Of a stretch of 40,560 nt of DNA, positions 1-7,238 are shown one piece after another (position 1 is the first letter of the stretch; the number at the start of each line of letters is the position of its first letter). The stretch is from Bradyrhizobium jicamae (lineage in GTDB: Bacteria; Pseudomonadota; Alphaproteobacteria; Rhizobiales; Xanthobacteraceae): NCBI RefSeq assembly GCF_001440395.1, contig NZ_LLXZ01000161.1, forward strand, positions 1 to 40,560, given 5' to 3'. The notes below the pieces were generated by a model. It worked only from the letters and a program-made list of their open reading frames with translations, was not told where the DNA came from and did not search any database. The position numbers and the translations under genes are program-made.

Positions 1-1256
1 ACCTGCCGCCGACGGACGAGGCGGAAGCCAGACTGAACACCGTTCGCACCGACATCGAGGGCCATCGCCGCTTCGCCGCGCAGGTGCGCGCCGAGGCCCA
101 GGCGCTGGCGCGCGAAGCCGAGCTGGCCGACCGCCGGGTGCAGGCCATCATCGCCGAGCGCACCGAATGGCAGAACCGCAAGCAGAGCTCGGCCTCGCAG
201 GTCGCCACCGTCGAGGCGCGCATCACCGAAGTGACCGCCGAGCGCGCCGAGCTTGACAACGCGCCTGCCGTGTTCGCCGAGAAGCGCCGCTCGCTGATCA
301 ACGAGATCGAGTCCGCCGAGAGCGCCCGCCGCGTCGCGGCCGACGCGCTCGCCGCCGCCGAAAGCGTGATGGCGCAAACCGACCGTGAAGCCAAGGCTTC
401 GCTCGAAGCGCTCTCCTCCGCCCGCGAAGCCTGCGGCCGCGCCGAGGAGCGCATGGAAGGCACCAAGCGCCGGCTTGCCGACATCGAGCGCGAAATCCAC
501 GACATGCTCGAAGTCGAACCGCACGCGGTTGCTGCTCTCGCCGAGATCGAGCCGGGCGCGGAACTGCCGCCGCTCGGCGAGATCGAGGAAAGCCTCGAAA
601 AGCTGCGCCGCGACCGCGAGCGGCTTGGCGCCGTCAATCTGCGCGCTGAGGAAGAACTGAAAGAGGTCGAGACCCAGCATACGGCACTGACGACCGAGCG
701 CGACGATCTGGTCGAAGCCATCAAGCGGCTGCGCCAGGGCATCCAGAGCCTCAACAAGGAGGCGCGCGAGCGGCTGCTCGTCTCGTTCGAAACCGTCAAC
801 GCGCACTTCAAGCGACTGTTCACCGAACTGTTCGGCGGCGGCGAAGCGGCGCTTCATTTGATCGAAAGCGACGATCCGCTGGAAGCCGGCCTCGAAATCA
901 TTGCAAAGCCGCCCGGCAAGAAGCCGCAGACGCTGTCGCTGCTCTCCGGCGGCGAGCAGGCGCTGACGGCACTGGCGCTGATCTTCGCGGTGTTCCTCAC
1001 CAACCCGTCGCCGATCTGCGTGCTGGACGAAGTCGACGCGCCGCTGGACGACCACAACGTCGAGCGCTTCTGCAACCTGCTCCACGAGATGACCTCGTCG
1101 ACGGAAACCCGCTTCATCATCATCACGCACAACCCGATCACGATGGCGCGGATGAACCGGCTGTTCGGCGTCACCATGGCCGAACGCGGCGTCTCGCAAC
1201 TGGTCTCGGTCGGCCTCGACGACGCGGTGAAGATTTTGGATCAGCACGTGGCGTGA
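1..1256 (+). CDS. smc: Chromosome segregation protein SMC, C-terminal part (5' truncated by window edge)
   Basis: The reading frame is open from base 3 and gives about 417 residues, roughly the last third of a bacterial SMC protein (usual length about 1150). The first ~230 residues are charged, heptad-like coiled coil rich in Ala, Glu and Arg. They are followed by the C-terminal ATPase half: the ABC signature LSLLSGGEQALTALAL near nt 930-980 and a Walker B segment PICVLDEVDAPLDD near nt 1012-1055, then the D-loop and a switch His in IIITHNPITMARMNRLFGVTM. In the family, this lobe pairs with the N-terminal Walker A lobe and works with ScpA and ScpB to condense and resolve replicated chromosomes. 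A single chromosomal smc copy is expected. The start lies outside the window, and nothing in the visible part looks damaged. Confidence 0.96.
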   Translation, partial: LPPTDEAEARLNTVRTDIEGHRRFAAQVRAEAQALAREAELADRRVQAIIAERTEWQNRKQSSASQVATVEARITEVTAERAELDNAPAVFAEKRRSLINEIESAESARRVAADALAAAESVMAQTDREAKASLEALSSAREACGRAEERMEGTKRRLADIEREIHDMLEVEPHAVAALAEIEPGAELPPLGEIEESLEKLRRDRERLGAVNLRAEEELKEVETQHTALTTERDDLVEAIKRLRQGIQSLNKEARERLLVSFETVNAHFKRLFTELFGGGEAALHLIESDDPLEAGLEIIAKPPGKKPQTLSLLSGGEQALTALALIFAVFLTNPSPICVLDEVDAPLDDHNVERFCNLLHEMTSSTETRFIIITHNPITMARMNRLFGVTMAERGVSQLVSVGLDDAVKILDQHVA

Positions 1257-1265
1257 TACTTGGTC

Positions 1266-1369
1266 CGTCATTCCGGGGCGATGCGAAGCATCGAACCCGG
1301 AATCTCGTGATTCCCCGATGCGCAATTGCGCATCTGAGGTCTGGTCCTTCGGACCATCCCGGAATGACG
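1266..1369. repeat. Hairpin-rich interspersed repeat, family A copy 1
   Basis: This 104-bp element is bounded by inverted termini CGTCATTCCGG and CCGGAATGACG. Inside are four successive small hairpins: CGATGC-GAA-GCATCG, GGAATC-TCGT-GATTCC, the palindrome GATGCGCAATTGCGCATC, and TGGTCC-TTC-GGACCA. A second copy lies inverted at 2360-2462. It has no coding capacity. It fills the interval between smc and the Rsm22-like gene and could act as a structured transcript end. Confidence 0.85.
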
Positions 1370-1387
1370 TGTAGGACGGACGGATAG

Positions 1388-2356
1388 ATGACCTCACCCG
1401 ACCTCCCCGCTGAGCTGAAAGCCGCGCTCGACGGCAAGCTGCGCGGCTTTTCCCGCAGCGACGCCGCGGGCCGTGCGGCTTCAATCTCGAAGACCTATCG
1501 CGGCGGCGGCAACTCCGGCGCAATCCGTTCGGAAACGGACGCACTCGCCTATGCGCTGGCGCGGATGCCTGCGACCTATGCTGCTGTGACAGCCAGCCTC
1601 AACGCGCTCGTCGAGATCAGGCCGGACTTCGCTCCCAACAGCTTGCTCGATGTCGGCGCGGGGCCGGGCACGGCGACCTGGGCGGCGGCGGAAGCATTCC
1701 CGTCTCTGCAACGCTTTACTCTGCTCGACTCCAACGACGCATTGCGCACGCTGGCGCTCGACCTCATCGCCGACGGCTTTCGCCTGCGTGACGCAAGCTA
1801 CCAGCGCGGCGAGGCGCGCGCTGCGCTGGTGAATGCGGAGACGGCCGACCTCGTCGTGGCGAGCTACATGATCGGCGAGATCGGCGACGCCGAACAGCGC
1901 GCACTTGCCGAACTCATGTGGCAGAAGACCCGCGACACGCTGCTCGTGATCGAACCCGGCACGCCCGCCGGCTATGCCCGGATCATCGCGCTGCGTGCGC
2001 AGCTGATTGCGCTCGGCGCGCATGTCGCTGCCCCCTGCCCGCATGACGGCCCATGCCCGCTGCTGCCGCCGGACTGGTGCCATTTCACCCAGCGCCTGCA
2101 GCGCTCGCGCGCGCACAAGCAGGTCAAGGGCGCGGAGCTGCCGTTCGAGGACGAGAAGTTCAGCTATGTCGCGCTGACCCATGCGCCGGTCGATCAACGC
2201 TTGTCCCGGGTACTGGCGCAGCCGATCGTCACCAAGGTGGAAGTAACGGCCAAACTCTGCACGCCGGAAGGTCTCTCCCTGACAAAGGTTCCCCGCCGCG
2301 CCAAGGCAGATTACGCCAATGCCCGGCGCTGGAGATGGGGCGATGCTGTTAATTGA
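1388..2356 (+). CDS. Rsm22-family SAM-dependent methyltransferase-like protein
   Basis: The 322-residue protein has a class I SAM-binding motif SLLDVGAGPGTATWAAAEAF near residues 80-100 and an acidic strand-2 end (LLDSND). A Cys-rich segment CPHDGPCPLLPPDWCHF near residues 217-233 leads into the conserved AHKQVKGAELPFEDEKFSY stretch. This combination marks the family named after yeast mitochondrial Rsm22, also common in alphaproteobacteria. Mitochondrial members associate with the small ribosomal subunit and carry a cysteine-bound metal or Fe-S site; the bacterial substrate is not settled. The ATG at 1388 is the only sensible start. The gene stands alone, with an inverted copy of the same repeat family on each side (1266-1369, 2360-2462). 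Family assignment is firm; the exact methylation target is not inferable. Confidence 0.85.
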   Translation: MTSPDLPAELKAALDGKLRGFSRSDAAGRAASISKTYRGGGNSGAIRSETDALAYALARMPATYAAVTASLNALVEIRPDFAPNSLLDVGAGPGTATWAAAEAFPSLQRFTLLDSNDALRTLALDLIADGFRLRDASYQRGEARAALVNAETADLVVASYMIGEIGDAEQRALAELMWQKTRDTLLVIEPGTPAGYARIIALRAQLIALGAHVAAPCPHDGPCPLLPPDWCHFTQRLQRSRAHKQVKGAELPFEDEKFSYVALTHAPVDQRLSRVLAQPIVTKVEVTAKLCTPEGLSLTKVPRRAKADYANARRWRWGDAVN

Positions 2357-2359
2357 GCC

Positions 2360-2462
2360 CGTCATTCCGGGCTGGTGCGCTAGCACCAGACCTCAGATGC
2401 GCAATTGCGCATCGGGGAATCTCGAGATTCCGGGTCGATGCTTCGCATCGCCCGGAATGACG
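2360..2462. repeat. Hairpin-rich interspersed repeat, family A copy 2 (inverted relative to copy 1)
   Basis: This 103-bp element matches the reverse complement of 1266-1369 over nearly its full length, with the same CGTCATTCCGG termini. The hairpin next to one terminus reads TGGTGC-TAGC-GCACCA here and TGGTCC-TTC-GGACCA in copy 1. Both sides of the stem changed together, so pairing is kept. It begins four bases after the Rsm22-like stop codon and may serve as that gene's transcript end. Confidence 0.85.
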
Positions 2463-2603
2463 GCGGAGTGCTCTTGAACTTATCCCGCCCCATTCCCGAC
2501 TAAAGCCAAGCCCCAAGTTTCCTCCCACCTCGCGGGCGGGCTGCCGCACGCCCCGGTTTTCGTCTAGATTCGCTGTCTTTCGTCCCATTAGGAGTTGTCC
2601 GTC

Positions 2604-3164
2604 ATGTCGACCGGCTGGATCGTTCTCGGCGTCATCGTCATCATCGTGCTGTTTGCGTTCGGCGCGTATAACCGCCTGGTCGCGCTCAGCCAGCGCGTCA
2701 GCCAGGCCTTTGCCGACATCGACGTGCAGCTCAAGCAGCGCCACGACCTGATCCCGAACCTGGTCGAGACCGTGAAGGGCTATGCCCAGCACGAACGCGG
2801 CACGCTCGACGACGTCATCAAGGCCCGCAATTCGGCGATGTCGGCGCAGGGGCCGGCGCAGGTGTCGGCGGCGGAAAACCAGCTCAGCGGCGCGCTCGGC
2901 CGCCTGATCGCGCTGTCGGAGGCCTATCCGGACCTCAAGGCCAACGCCAATTTCCAGCAACTCGCCGGCGAACTCTCCGACCTCGAGAACAAGATCGCGG
3001 CGAGCCGCCGCTTCTTCAACAATGCCGTCCAGGAATACAACACCGGCATCCAGCAGCTTCCCGCGGCGCTGTTCGCCGGCATGTTCGGCTTCACTCGCAA
3101 GGAATTCTTCGACCTCGGCGCCAGCCGCGCCGAAGTCGAGACGGTGCCGAGCGTGAAGTTCTAA
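2604..3164 (+). CDS. lemA: LemA family protein
   Basis: The protein has 186 residues with one N-terminal membrane segment (about residues 4-22, WIVLGVIVIIVLFAFGAYN). The LemA core follows: NRLVALSQRVSQAFADIDVQL, then KQRHDLIPNLVETVKGYAQHE (about residues 48-68) and ENKIAASRRFFNNAVQEYNT near residue 140. LemA proteins are membrane-anchored helical bundles of unclear molecular role and often sit beside M48 or TPM-domain genes, as here. The ATG at 2604 is chosen because TAGGAG lies ten bases upstream; the in-frame TTG at 2595 has no comparable site. The M48 protease starts 30 bases after the stop, so the two are very likely co-transcribed. Confidence 0.93.
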   Translation: MSTGWIVLGVIVIIVLFAFGAYNRLVALSQRVSQAFADIDVQLKQRHDLIPNLVETVKGYAQHERGTLDDVIKARNSAMSAQGPAQVSAAENQLSGALGRLIALSEAYPDLKANANFQQLAGELSDLENKIAASRRFFNNAVQEYNTGIQQLPAALFAGMFGFTRKEFFDLGASRAEVETVPSVKF

Positions 3165-3194
3165 AGCTTCAGGGACTCGGCAGAGCAGCCCATC

Positions 3195-4379
3195 ATGGCC
3201 GCGTACGGTCTCTACACGCATATCGCATCGAACAAGTTTCGTTCGATGCTGCTGCTCGCCGGCCTGTTCCTGCTGATCTACGTGCTGGTATTTGCCGGCG
3301 CGCTGGTGGCGGAAGTGGTGCTCAACAGCGGAGCGTCGCTGAACTATTACCTGACACGCGCCTCGCGCGACCTGATCGCGGCCTTGCCCTACGCCACGAT
3401 CGTCGCCGCCGTGTGGATCGTGATCGCCTATTTCTTCCACCAGAACATGATCGACGCCGTGACCGGCGGCGAAAGCGTGACGCGGCAACAGCAGCCGCGG
3501 CTCTATAATCTGCTGGAAAACCTCTGCATCTCGCGCGGCATCCCGATGCCGAAGCTGAAGGTGATGGACAGCCCGGCGCTGAACGCCTTCGCCAGCGGCC
3601 TCAACCGGCGGCAATATTCCATCACGGTGACGTCGGGCCTCCTCAAGGCGCTCAACGACCAGGAGATCGAGGCCGTGCTCGGCCACGAGCTCACCCATAT
3701 CCGCAATGGCGACGTGCAGTTGATGGTGGTCGCCGTGATCATCGCCGGCGTAGTCGGCTTTTTCGGCGAATTGTTCTTTCGCATGTTCACCAACCTGTCG
3801 TGGAATTCCAGCGGCAGCGGCTGGTCGTCGTCGCGTTCATCGTCCTCCTCGTCCGATCGCGACAGCAAGGGAGGCGGCGGCGCGGTCCTCGCCATCATCA
3901 TCGCGGTGGCGCTGATCCTGCTGGCGTGGCTGTTGTCGCAGGTGGTCAAGCTGGCGTTGTCGCGCTCGCGCGAACTGCTGGCCGATGCCGGCTCGGTCGA
4001 ACTGACCAAGAATCCCGACGCCATGATCACGGCGCTGCGCAAGATCGAGAACCGCGGCGAGCTCGAAGGCGCGACGTCGGCGGTGATGGAGCTCTGTGTC
4101 GACAATCCGCGCGAAGGCTTTGCCGACCTGTTCGCGACCCATCCCTCGGTCGATGCCCGCGTCAAGGCCCTGGTGCAGTTTGCCGGCGGCCGAGATCCCG
4201 GCCCGTTGGCCCTGCCGTCCGAGACGGCGAGCGAAGCCGATGAGATCCAGGAATCAGCCAGCGAGCAGCTTCCGCCGCCGCCGGTTCCCCGCGGCCCCTG
4301 GAGCGACGCCGGCGCGCCTGCCGGCGTCCCGGGCACCCGTTCGGCCCCCTCGGACGGCCCGTGGGGCCCGCACCGGTAG
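3195..4379 (+). CDS. M48 family (HtpX-like) membrane zinc metalloprotease
   Basis: The protein has 394 residues. Membrane segments lie near residues 17-40 and 60-82, with two more around 175-200 and 232-254. The zinc motif HELTH occupies about residues 164-168 (LGHELTHIRNGDVQL), and the third ligand is Glu260 in RELLAD. This is the HtpX/M48B architecture, with the active site on the cytoplasmic membrane face. Two features differ from typical HtpX (about 290-300 residues): a Ser/Gly-rich insert near residues 203-227, between the third and fourth membrane segments, and a Pro-rich tail over the last ~45 residues. It follows lemA by 30 bases; LemA-M48 pairs are widespread and probably work together in envelope quality control. 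The protease fold is certain, the substrates unknown. Confidence 0.9.
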   Translation: MAAYGLYTHIASNKFRSMLLLAGLFLLIYVLVFAGALVAEVVLNSGASLNYYLTRASRDLIAALPYATIVAAVWIVIAYFFHQNMIDAVTGGESVTRQQQPRLYNLLENLCISRGIPMPKLKVMDSPALNAFASGLNRRQYSITVTSGLLKALNDQEIEAVLGHELTHIRNGDVQLMVVAVIIAGVVGFFGELFFRMFTNLSWNSSGSGWSSSRSSSSSSDRDSKGGGGAVLAIIIAVALILLAWLLSQVVKLALSRSRELLADAGSVELTKNPDAMITALRKIENRGELEGATSAVMELCVDNPREGFADLFATHPSVDARVKALVQFAGGRDPGPLALPSETASEADEIQESASEQLPPPPVPRGPWSDAGAPAGVPGTRSAPSDGPWGPHR

Positions 4380-4544
4380 GCAGCCGCCCCTTTCGCCCGC
4401 CGGATTAACGAATTCGGTATGAATAATGGCGATGGCTGTCCAAGAGATTGAATTATCCCTTGTTTCTGCCATGTTCGCGCCCAAAGCAGGGATTGGGGCC
4501 TCCCGGTCGCTCCCGCGATCGGAACTGCTGTTCAAGGGAATTTC

Positions 4545-5294
4545 ATGGGAAAGCCAGTCGTGATTGTGGTGGGCGCGGACAAGGGCGGGGTCGGCAAGAC
4601 GACCGTGTCACGGACGCTCCTGGATTACTTCAGCGCCAACAACGTGCCGACCCGGGCATTCGATACCGAATCGCCGCGCGGCACCCTGAAGCGCTTCCAC
4701 CCTGACATTACCGAGATCGTCGACATGACGACGACATCGGACCAGATGAAGATCTTCGATACGCTGAGCGCCGGACCTTCGGTGACCGTGATCGACGTCC
4801 GCGCCGGACTGCTGTCGCCGGCGCTCGCTTCGCTGCGCGACATCGGTTTCCTCGATGCGGCGAAGGCCGGACAGATCACCTTTGCCGTGTTCCATATCCT
4901 GGGACCCTCGATCGCCTCGCTGGACGAAATCGCCGAGACCTCGGGTTTCATGCAGGGCGCCAAATATTTCCTGGTGAAGAACTTCATCAATGACACCCAG
5001 TTCTTCCAATGGGACCAGGCGACCTACAACTCCTACTTTCACCGTATCAAGGACGCCACCGACCTCACGATCCCCAAGCTCAACGAAATGGCCTATGAGC
5101 AGGTCGAGGTTTCCTCGGTGCCGTTCCTCAAATTCGTCGCCAACAAGGGCAAGGATGATGAGGCCGCGAACTATTCGTTCGTGCTGCGCGGCTACGTCCG
5201 GCACTGGCTCGCCAATGTCTGGAGCGAGTTCGACCGCATCAAGCTGACCGATCTCGTCGGCGCCAAATCGACCACGCGCGGCGGCGAAAAATAG
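4545..5294 (+). CDS. ParA/MinD-like P-loop ATPase (orphan)
   Basis: The 249-residue protein has the deviant Walker A motif of the ParA/MinD group, GADKGGVGKTTVS, with signature Lys13 and P-loop Lys18. A Walker A' like segment SVTVIDVRAGL lies near residues 78-88. No ParB, MinC/MinE or plasmid replication gene is nearby, and the sequence after the P-loop does not look like canonical ParA. The downstream gene (5354-6022) is a diverged paralogue: the segment around LRDIGFLDAAKAGQITFAVF here matches IHEIGFLKEAARRGVAPTVLF there in the same position. The ATG at 4545 is supported by a preceding AAGGGA. I recognise the fold class but not the cellular role. A positioning or assembly ATPase acting with the next protein is an inference. 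Confidence 0.8.
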   Translation: MGKPVVIVVGADKGGVGKTTVSRTLLDYFSANNVPTRAFDTESPRGTLKRFHPDITEIVDMTTTSDQMKIFDTLSAGPSVTVIDVRAGLLSPALASLRDIGFLDAAKAGQITFAVFHILGPSIASLDEIAETSGFMQGAKYFLVKNFINDTQFFQWDQATYNSYFHRIKDATDLTIPKLNEMAYEQVEVSSVPFLKFVANKGKDDEAANYSFVLRGYVRHWLANVWSEFDRIKLTDLVGAKSTTRGGEK

Positions 5295-5353
5295 TGGCGC
5301 AGCCAGCGCGACAGGGCTGGATTAGCCGAGAAATTCCTTTGATATAGCAGGTG

Positions 5354-6022
5354 ATGAGCGCCACACCTGTCTACATCATCTGCTCGCCCCGGCCCCTCGT
5401 CGGCAAGACGTTGCTCGCACGACTGTTGAGCGAGTTCCTGCTGCTGAAGAATGGTTCGGTGTGCTCCTTCGACATCAATCTGAAGGAACCATCGCTGCTC
5501 GAATATCTGCCGCGCCTCACCGAGACGGCCGATGTCATGGACACCTATGGCAAGATGCAGCTGATGGACCGCCTGATCGTCAACGACGATATCGCCAAGG
5601 TCGTCGACCTCGGCTTTCATGCGTTCGACGAGTTCTTCAAGATGATTCACGAGATCGGTTTCCTGAAGGAGGCCGCGCGGCGGGGCGTGGCGCCGACCGT
5701 CCTGTTCATGGCCGATACCGACCGCGTTTCCGCCCGCAGCTATCCGACGTTGCGGGAGCAGATCCCGCTGAAAGCGCTGATTACGATCGACAACGAGTAT
5801 GTGGTGCGCGGCGAACTGCCCGAGGCGATGAGCTTCGGGCGGGTGCTGCGAATATCGGCGCTACCCTCGTTCCTGAAGACCTATGTCGACCGGGTGACCT
5901 TTTCCTTCACCGACTATCTGCGCAACGAGCGGGATTCCTCGACCGAGTTGCACCAATGGATCCGCCGGAACTACACCAGCTTTCGCGAGCTGGAGTTCAG
6001 CCTGCTCACGCAGTGGCCGTGA
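5354..6022 (+). CDS. Diverged paralogue of the preceding ParA-like ATPase
   Basis: The protein has 222 residues from ATG 5354; a GTG lies one codon upstream. The N-terminus reads ATPVYIICSPRPLVGKTLLARLL. It keeps the P-loop GK(T) with Lys18 at the same residue number as in the upstream protein, but the signature Lys at position 13 is Arg and the glycines of GGVGK are replaced (PLVGK). The core resembles the 4545-5294 product, including FDIN versus FDTE after the P-loop and IGFLKEAARRG versus IGFLDAAKAG. The gap between the genes is 59 bases, so an operon is likely. The family has no function I can name. Nucleotide binding is plausible, but the dimer-bridging signature lysine is absent, so it may be a regulatory partner. 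Confidence 0.75.
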   Translation: MSATPVYIICSPRPLVGKTLLARLLSEFLLLKNGSVCSFDINLKEPSLLEYLPRLTETADVMDTYGKMQLMDRLIVNDDIAKVVDLGFHAFDEFFKMIHEIGFLKEAARRGVAPTVLFMADTDRVSARSYPTLREQIPLKALITIDNEYVVRGELPEAMSFGRVLRISALPSFLKTYVDRVTFSFTDYLRNERDSSTELHQWIRRNYTSFRELEFSLLTQWP

Positions 6023-6049
6023 CGCCGGCTTTATTTTACCCGGATAATA

Positions 6050-6078
6050 TTGACGACGGGGACCCGGTCTGTTAGAGG
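6050..6078 (+). promoter_or_regulatory. Possible sigma-70 type promoter for the GIY-YIG gene
   Basis: TTGACG at 6050-6055 is followed after 17 bases by TAGAGG at 6073-6078, 35 bases before the GTG start at 6113. The -35 box is good and the -10 box weak (three of six). The call rests on these two boxes only. Confidence 0.3.
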
Positions 6079-6112
6079 GCACTTCAGACCCTGAACATTC
6101 CCGCGAGGTCCC

Positions 6113-6445
6113 GTGACATCAGCCAGAAAGGCCGCCATCGCCGCCTACAAGGAGCGGAAGACCTTCGCCGGGATATTCCTGATCCGCTGCAAGGCGACCG
6201 CCGAGACATGGGTCGGCCAGACGCCCAATCTCGAAAAAATCCAGAACCGGATCTGGTTCTCGCTGCGCCAGGGCAGCCACCCCTGCCGCAGCCTGCAGAC
6301 GGCATGGACCGCGCATGGGGTGGACAGCTTCACGTTCGCGGAGTGCGAGCGGCTGGAAGAGGAAGAGACGCCGTATGTCCGCGACGGGCTGTTGAAGGAG
6401 CGAGCAGTGCATTGGCGGGAGACGCTCAACGCAGAAGCGGTGTGA
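6113..6445 (+). CDS. Small GIY-YIG nuclease-like protein
   Basis: The 110-residue protein starts at GTG 6113, with GAGG five bases upstream. It aligns with the GIY-YIG fold: GIFLIRC replaces the GIY strand (about residues 20-26), WVGQT replaces YIG (about residues 33-37), then NRIWFSLRQG supplies the conserved Arg and GVDSFTFAECERLEEEE ends the core. It is a stand-alone domain without DNA-binding extensions, so it is not a UvrC or a homing endonuclease of usual size. The substitutions GIF/WVG leave catalytic competence open. It follows the ParA-like pair by 90 bases, but a candidate promoter in the gap argues that it can be expressed separately. The family call is moderate and the function unknown. 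Confidence 0.65.
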   Translation: MTSARKAAIAAYKERKTFAGIFLIRCKATAETWVGQTPNLEKIQNRIWFSLRQGSHPCRSLQTAWTAHGVDSFTFAECERLEEEETPYVRDGLLKERAVHWRETLNAEAV

Positions 6446-6453
6446 CGAAGGTC

Positions 6454-6642
6454 TTCACCCGCCCCTTGAGGCGGCGGGTCGGCTCACATGGAGCGCAGCG
6501 CAATGTGAGGCGGGGTGGGATGATCTCTCAACACGGGCACTGTCAGATGCGGAAAGACCGTCACCCCACCTCGGTTCGCATTCATGCGAACCGATCCACG
6601 AGCGAGCTTCGCTCGTCTCGGACCCCTCCAGGGGAGGATGAA
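6454..6642. repeat. Multi-hairpin interspersed repeat, family D
   Basis: A ~190-bp non-coding element lies between the convergent GIY-YIG and apt genes. Stems visible are CTCACAT/ATGTGAG (6483-6509), GGTTCGCAT/ATGCGAACC (6573-6592), ACGAGCGA/TCGCTCGT (6598-6616) and CCCCT/AGGGG near the right end. The outer ends are weakly inverted (TTCACCC against GGATGAA). I recall similar palindromic elements as scattered in Bradyrhizobium genomes, but only one copy is in this window. Confidence 0.6.
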
Positions 6643-6682
6643 GGAAACGCACGCCGCTGCACTCATTTGGGCTACGAATATC

Positions 6683-7222
6683 TCAATGCCCCTCGAACGA
6701 CATCAGCGTACGTACCGGCACTTCCATCGCGCGCAGCTTGGCGGCGCCGCCCAGATCCGGGAGGTCGATGATGAAGCAGGCGGCGACCACGTTGGCGCCG
6801 ATCTGGCGCAGCAGTTTTACAGCGCCTTCCGCGGTGCCGCCGGTGGCGATGAGGTCGTCGACCAGGATGACGCGCTCGCCGGGCTGGATCGCGTCGACAT
6901 GCATTTCCATTTCATCGATGCCGTATTCCAGCGAATAGGCGATCCGCACGGTGGTGTGCGGCAGCTTGCCTTTTTTCCGGATCGGCACGAAGCCGGCGGA
7001 GACCTGATGCGCCACGGCGCCGCCGAGGATGAATCCCCGCGCCTCGATGCCGGCAACCTTGTCGATCTTCAATCCCGCCCAAGGCTGCACCAGTTCGTCG
7101 ACCGCGCGGCGGAAGGCACGCGCGTCCGCCAAGAGCGTGGTGATGTCGCGAAACAGGATGCCCTTCTTCGGGTAGTCCGGAATGGTGCGGACGGTGGCCT
7201 TGATGTCGTGATCGAATGTCAT
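6683..7222 (-). CDS. apt: Adenine phosphoribosyltransferase
   Basis: The 179-residue cytosolic purine-salvage enzyme converts adenine plus PRPP to AMP and pyrophosphate. The N-terminal signature IRTIPDYP-KKGILFRDIT is visible as VRTIPDYPKKGILFRDITTL (residues 10-29). The PRPP loop VILVDDLIATGGTAEGAVKL lies near residues 120-140, and the family stretch GIEARGFILGGAVAHQ is at about residues 57-72. The ATG at 7222 gives the usual family length; an upstream in-frame start at 7255 would add 11 residues and run into trpE(G). It begins 16 bases after the trpE(G) stop on the same strand, so it is probably read from the trp transcript as well. Both products consume PRPP-linked metabolites, though a functional link is only inference. 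Confidence 0.95.
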   Translation of the reverse strand: MTFDHDIKATVRTIPDYPKKGILFRDITTLLADARAFRRAVDELVQPWAGLKIDKVAGIEARGFILGGAVAHQVSAGFVPIRKKGKLPHTTVRIAYSLEYGIDEMEMHVDAIQPGERVILVDDLIATGGTAEGAVKLLRQIGANVVAACFIIDLPDLGGAAKLRAMEVPVRTLMSFEGH

Positions 7223-7238
7223 CGGTATCTCGCAATCC

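Noticed and set aside
4545..6445. ParA-like pair plus GIY-YIG considered as a plasmid partition or defence island
   Set aside because: There is no ParB, replication, integrase, toxin or restriction gene nearby, and base composition matches the surrounding chromosome. A chromosomal role is more likely.
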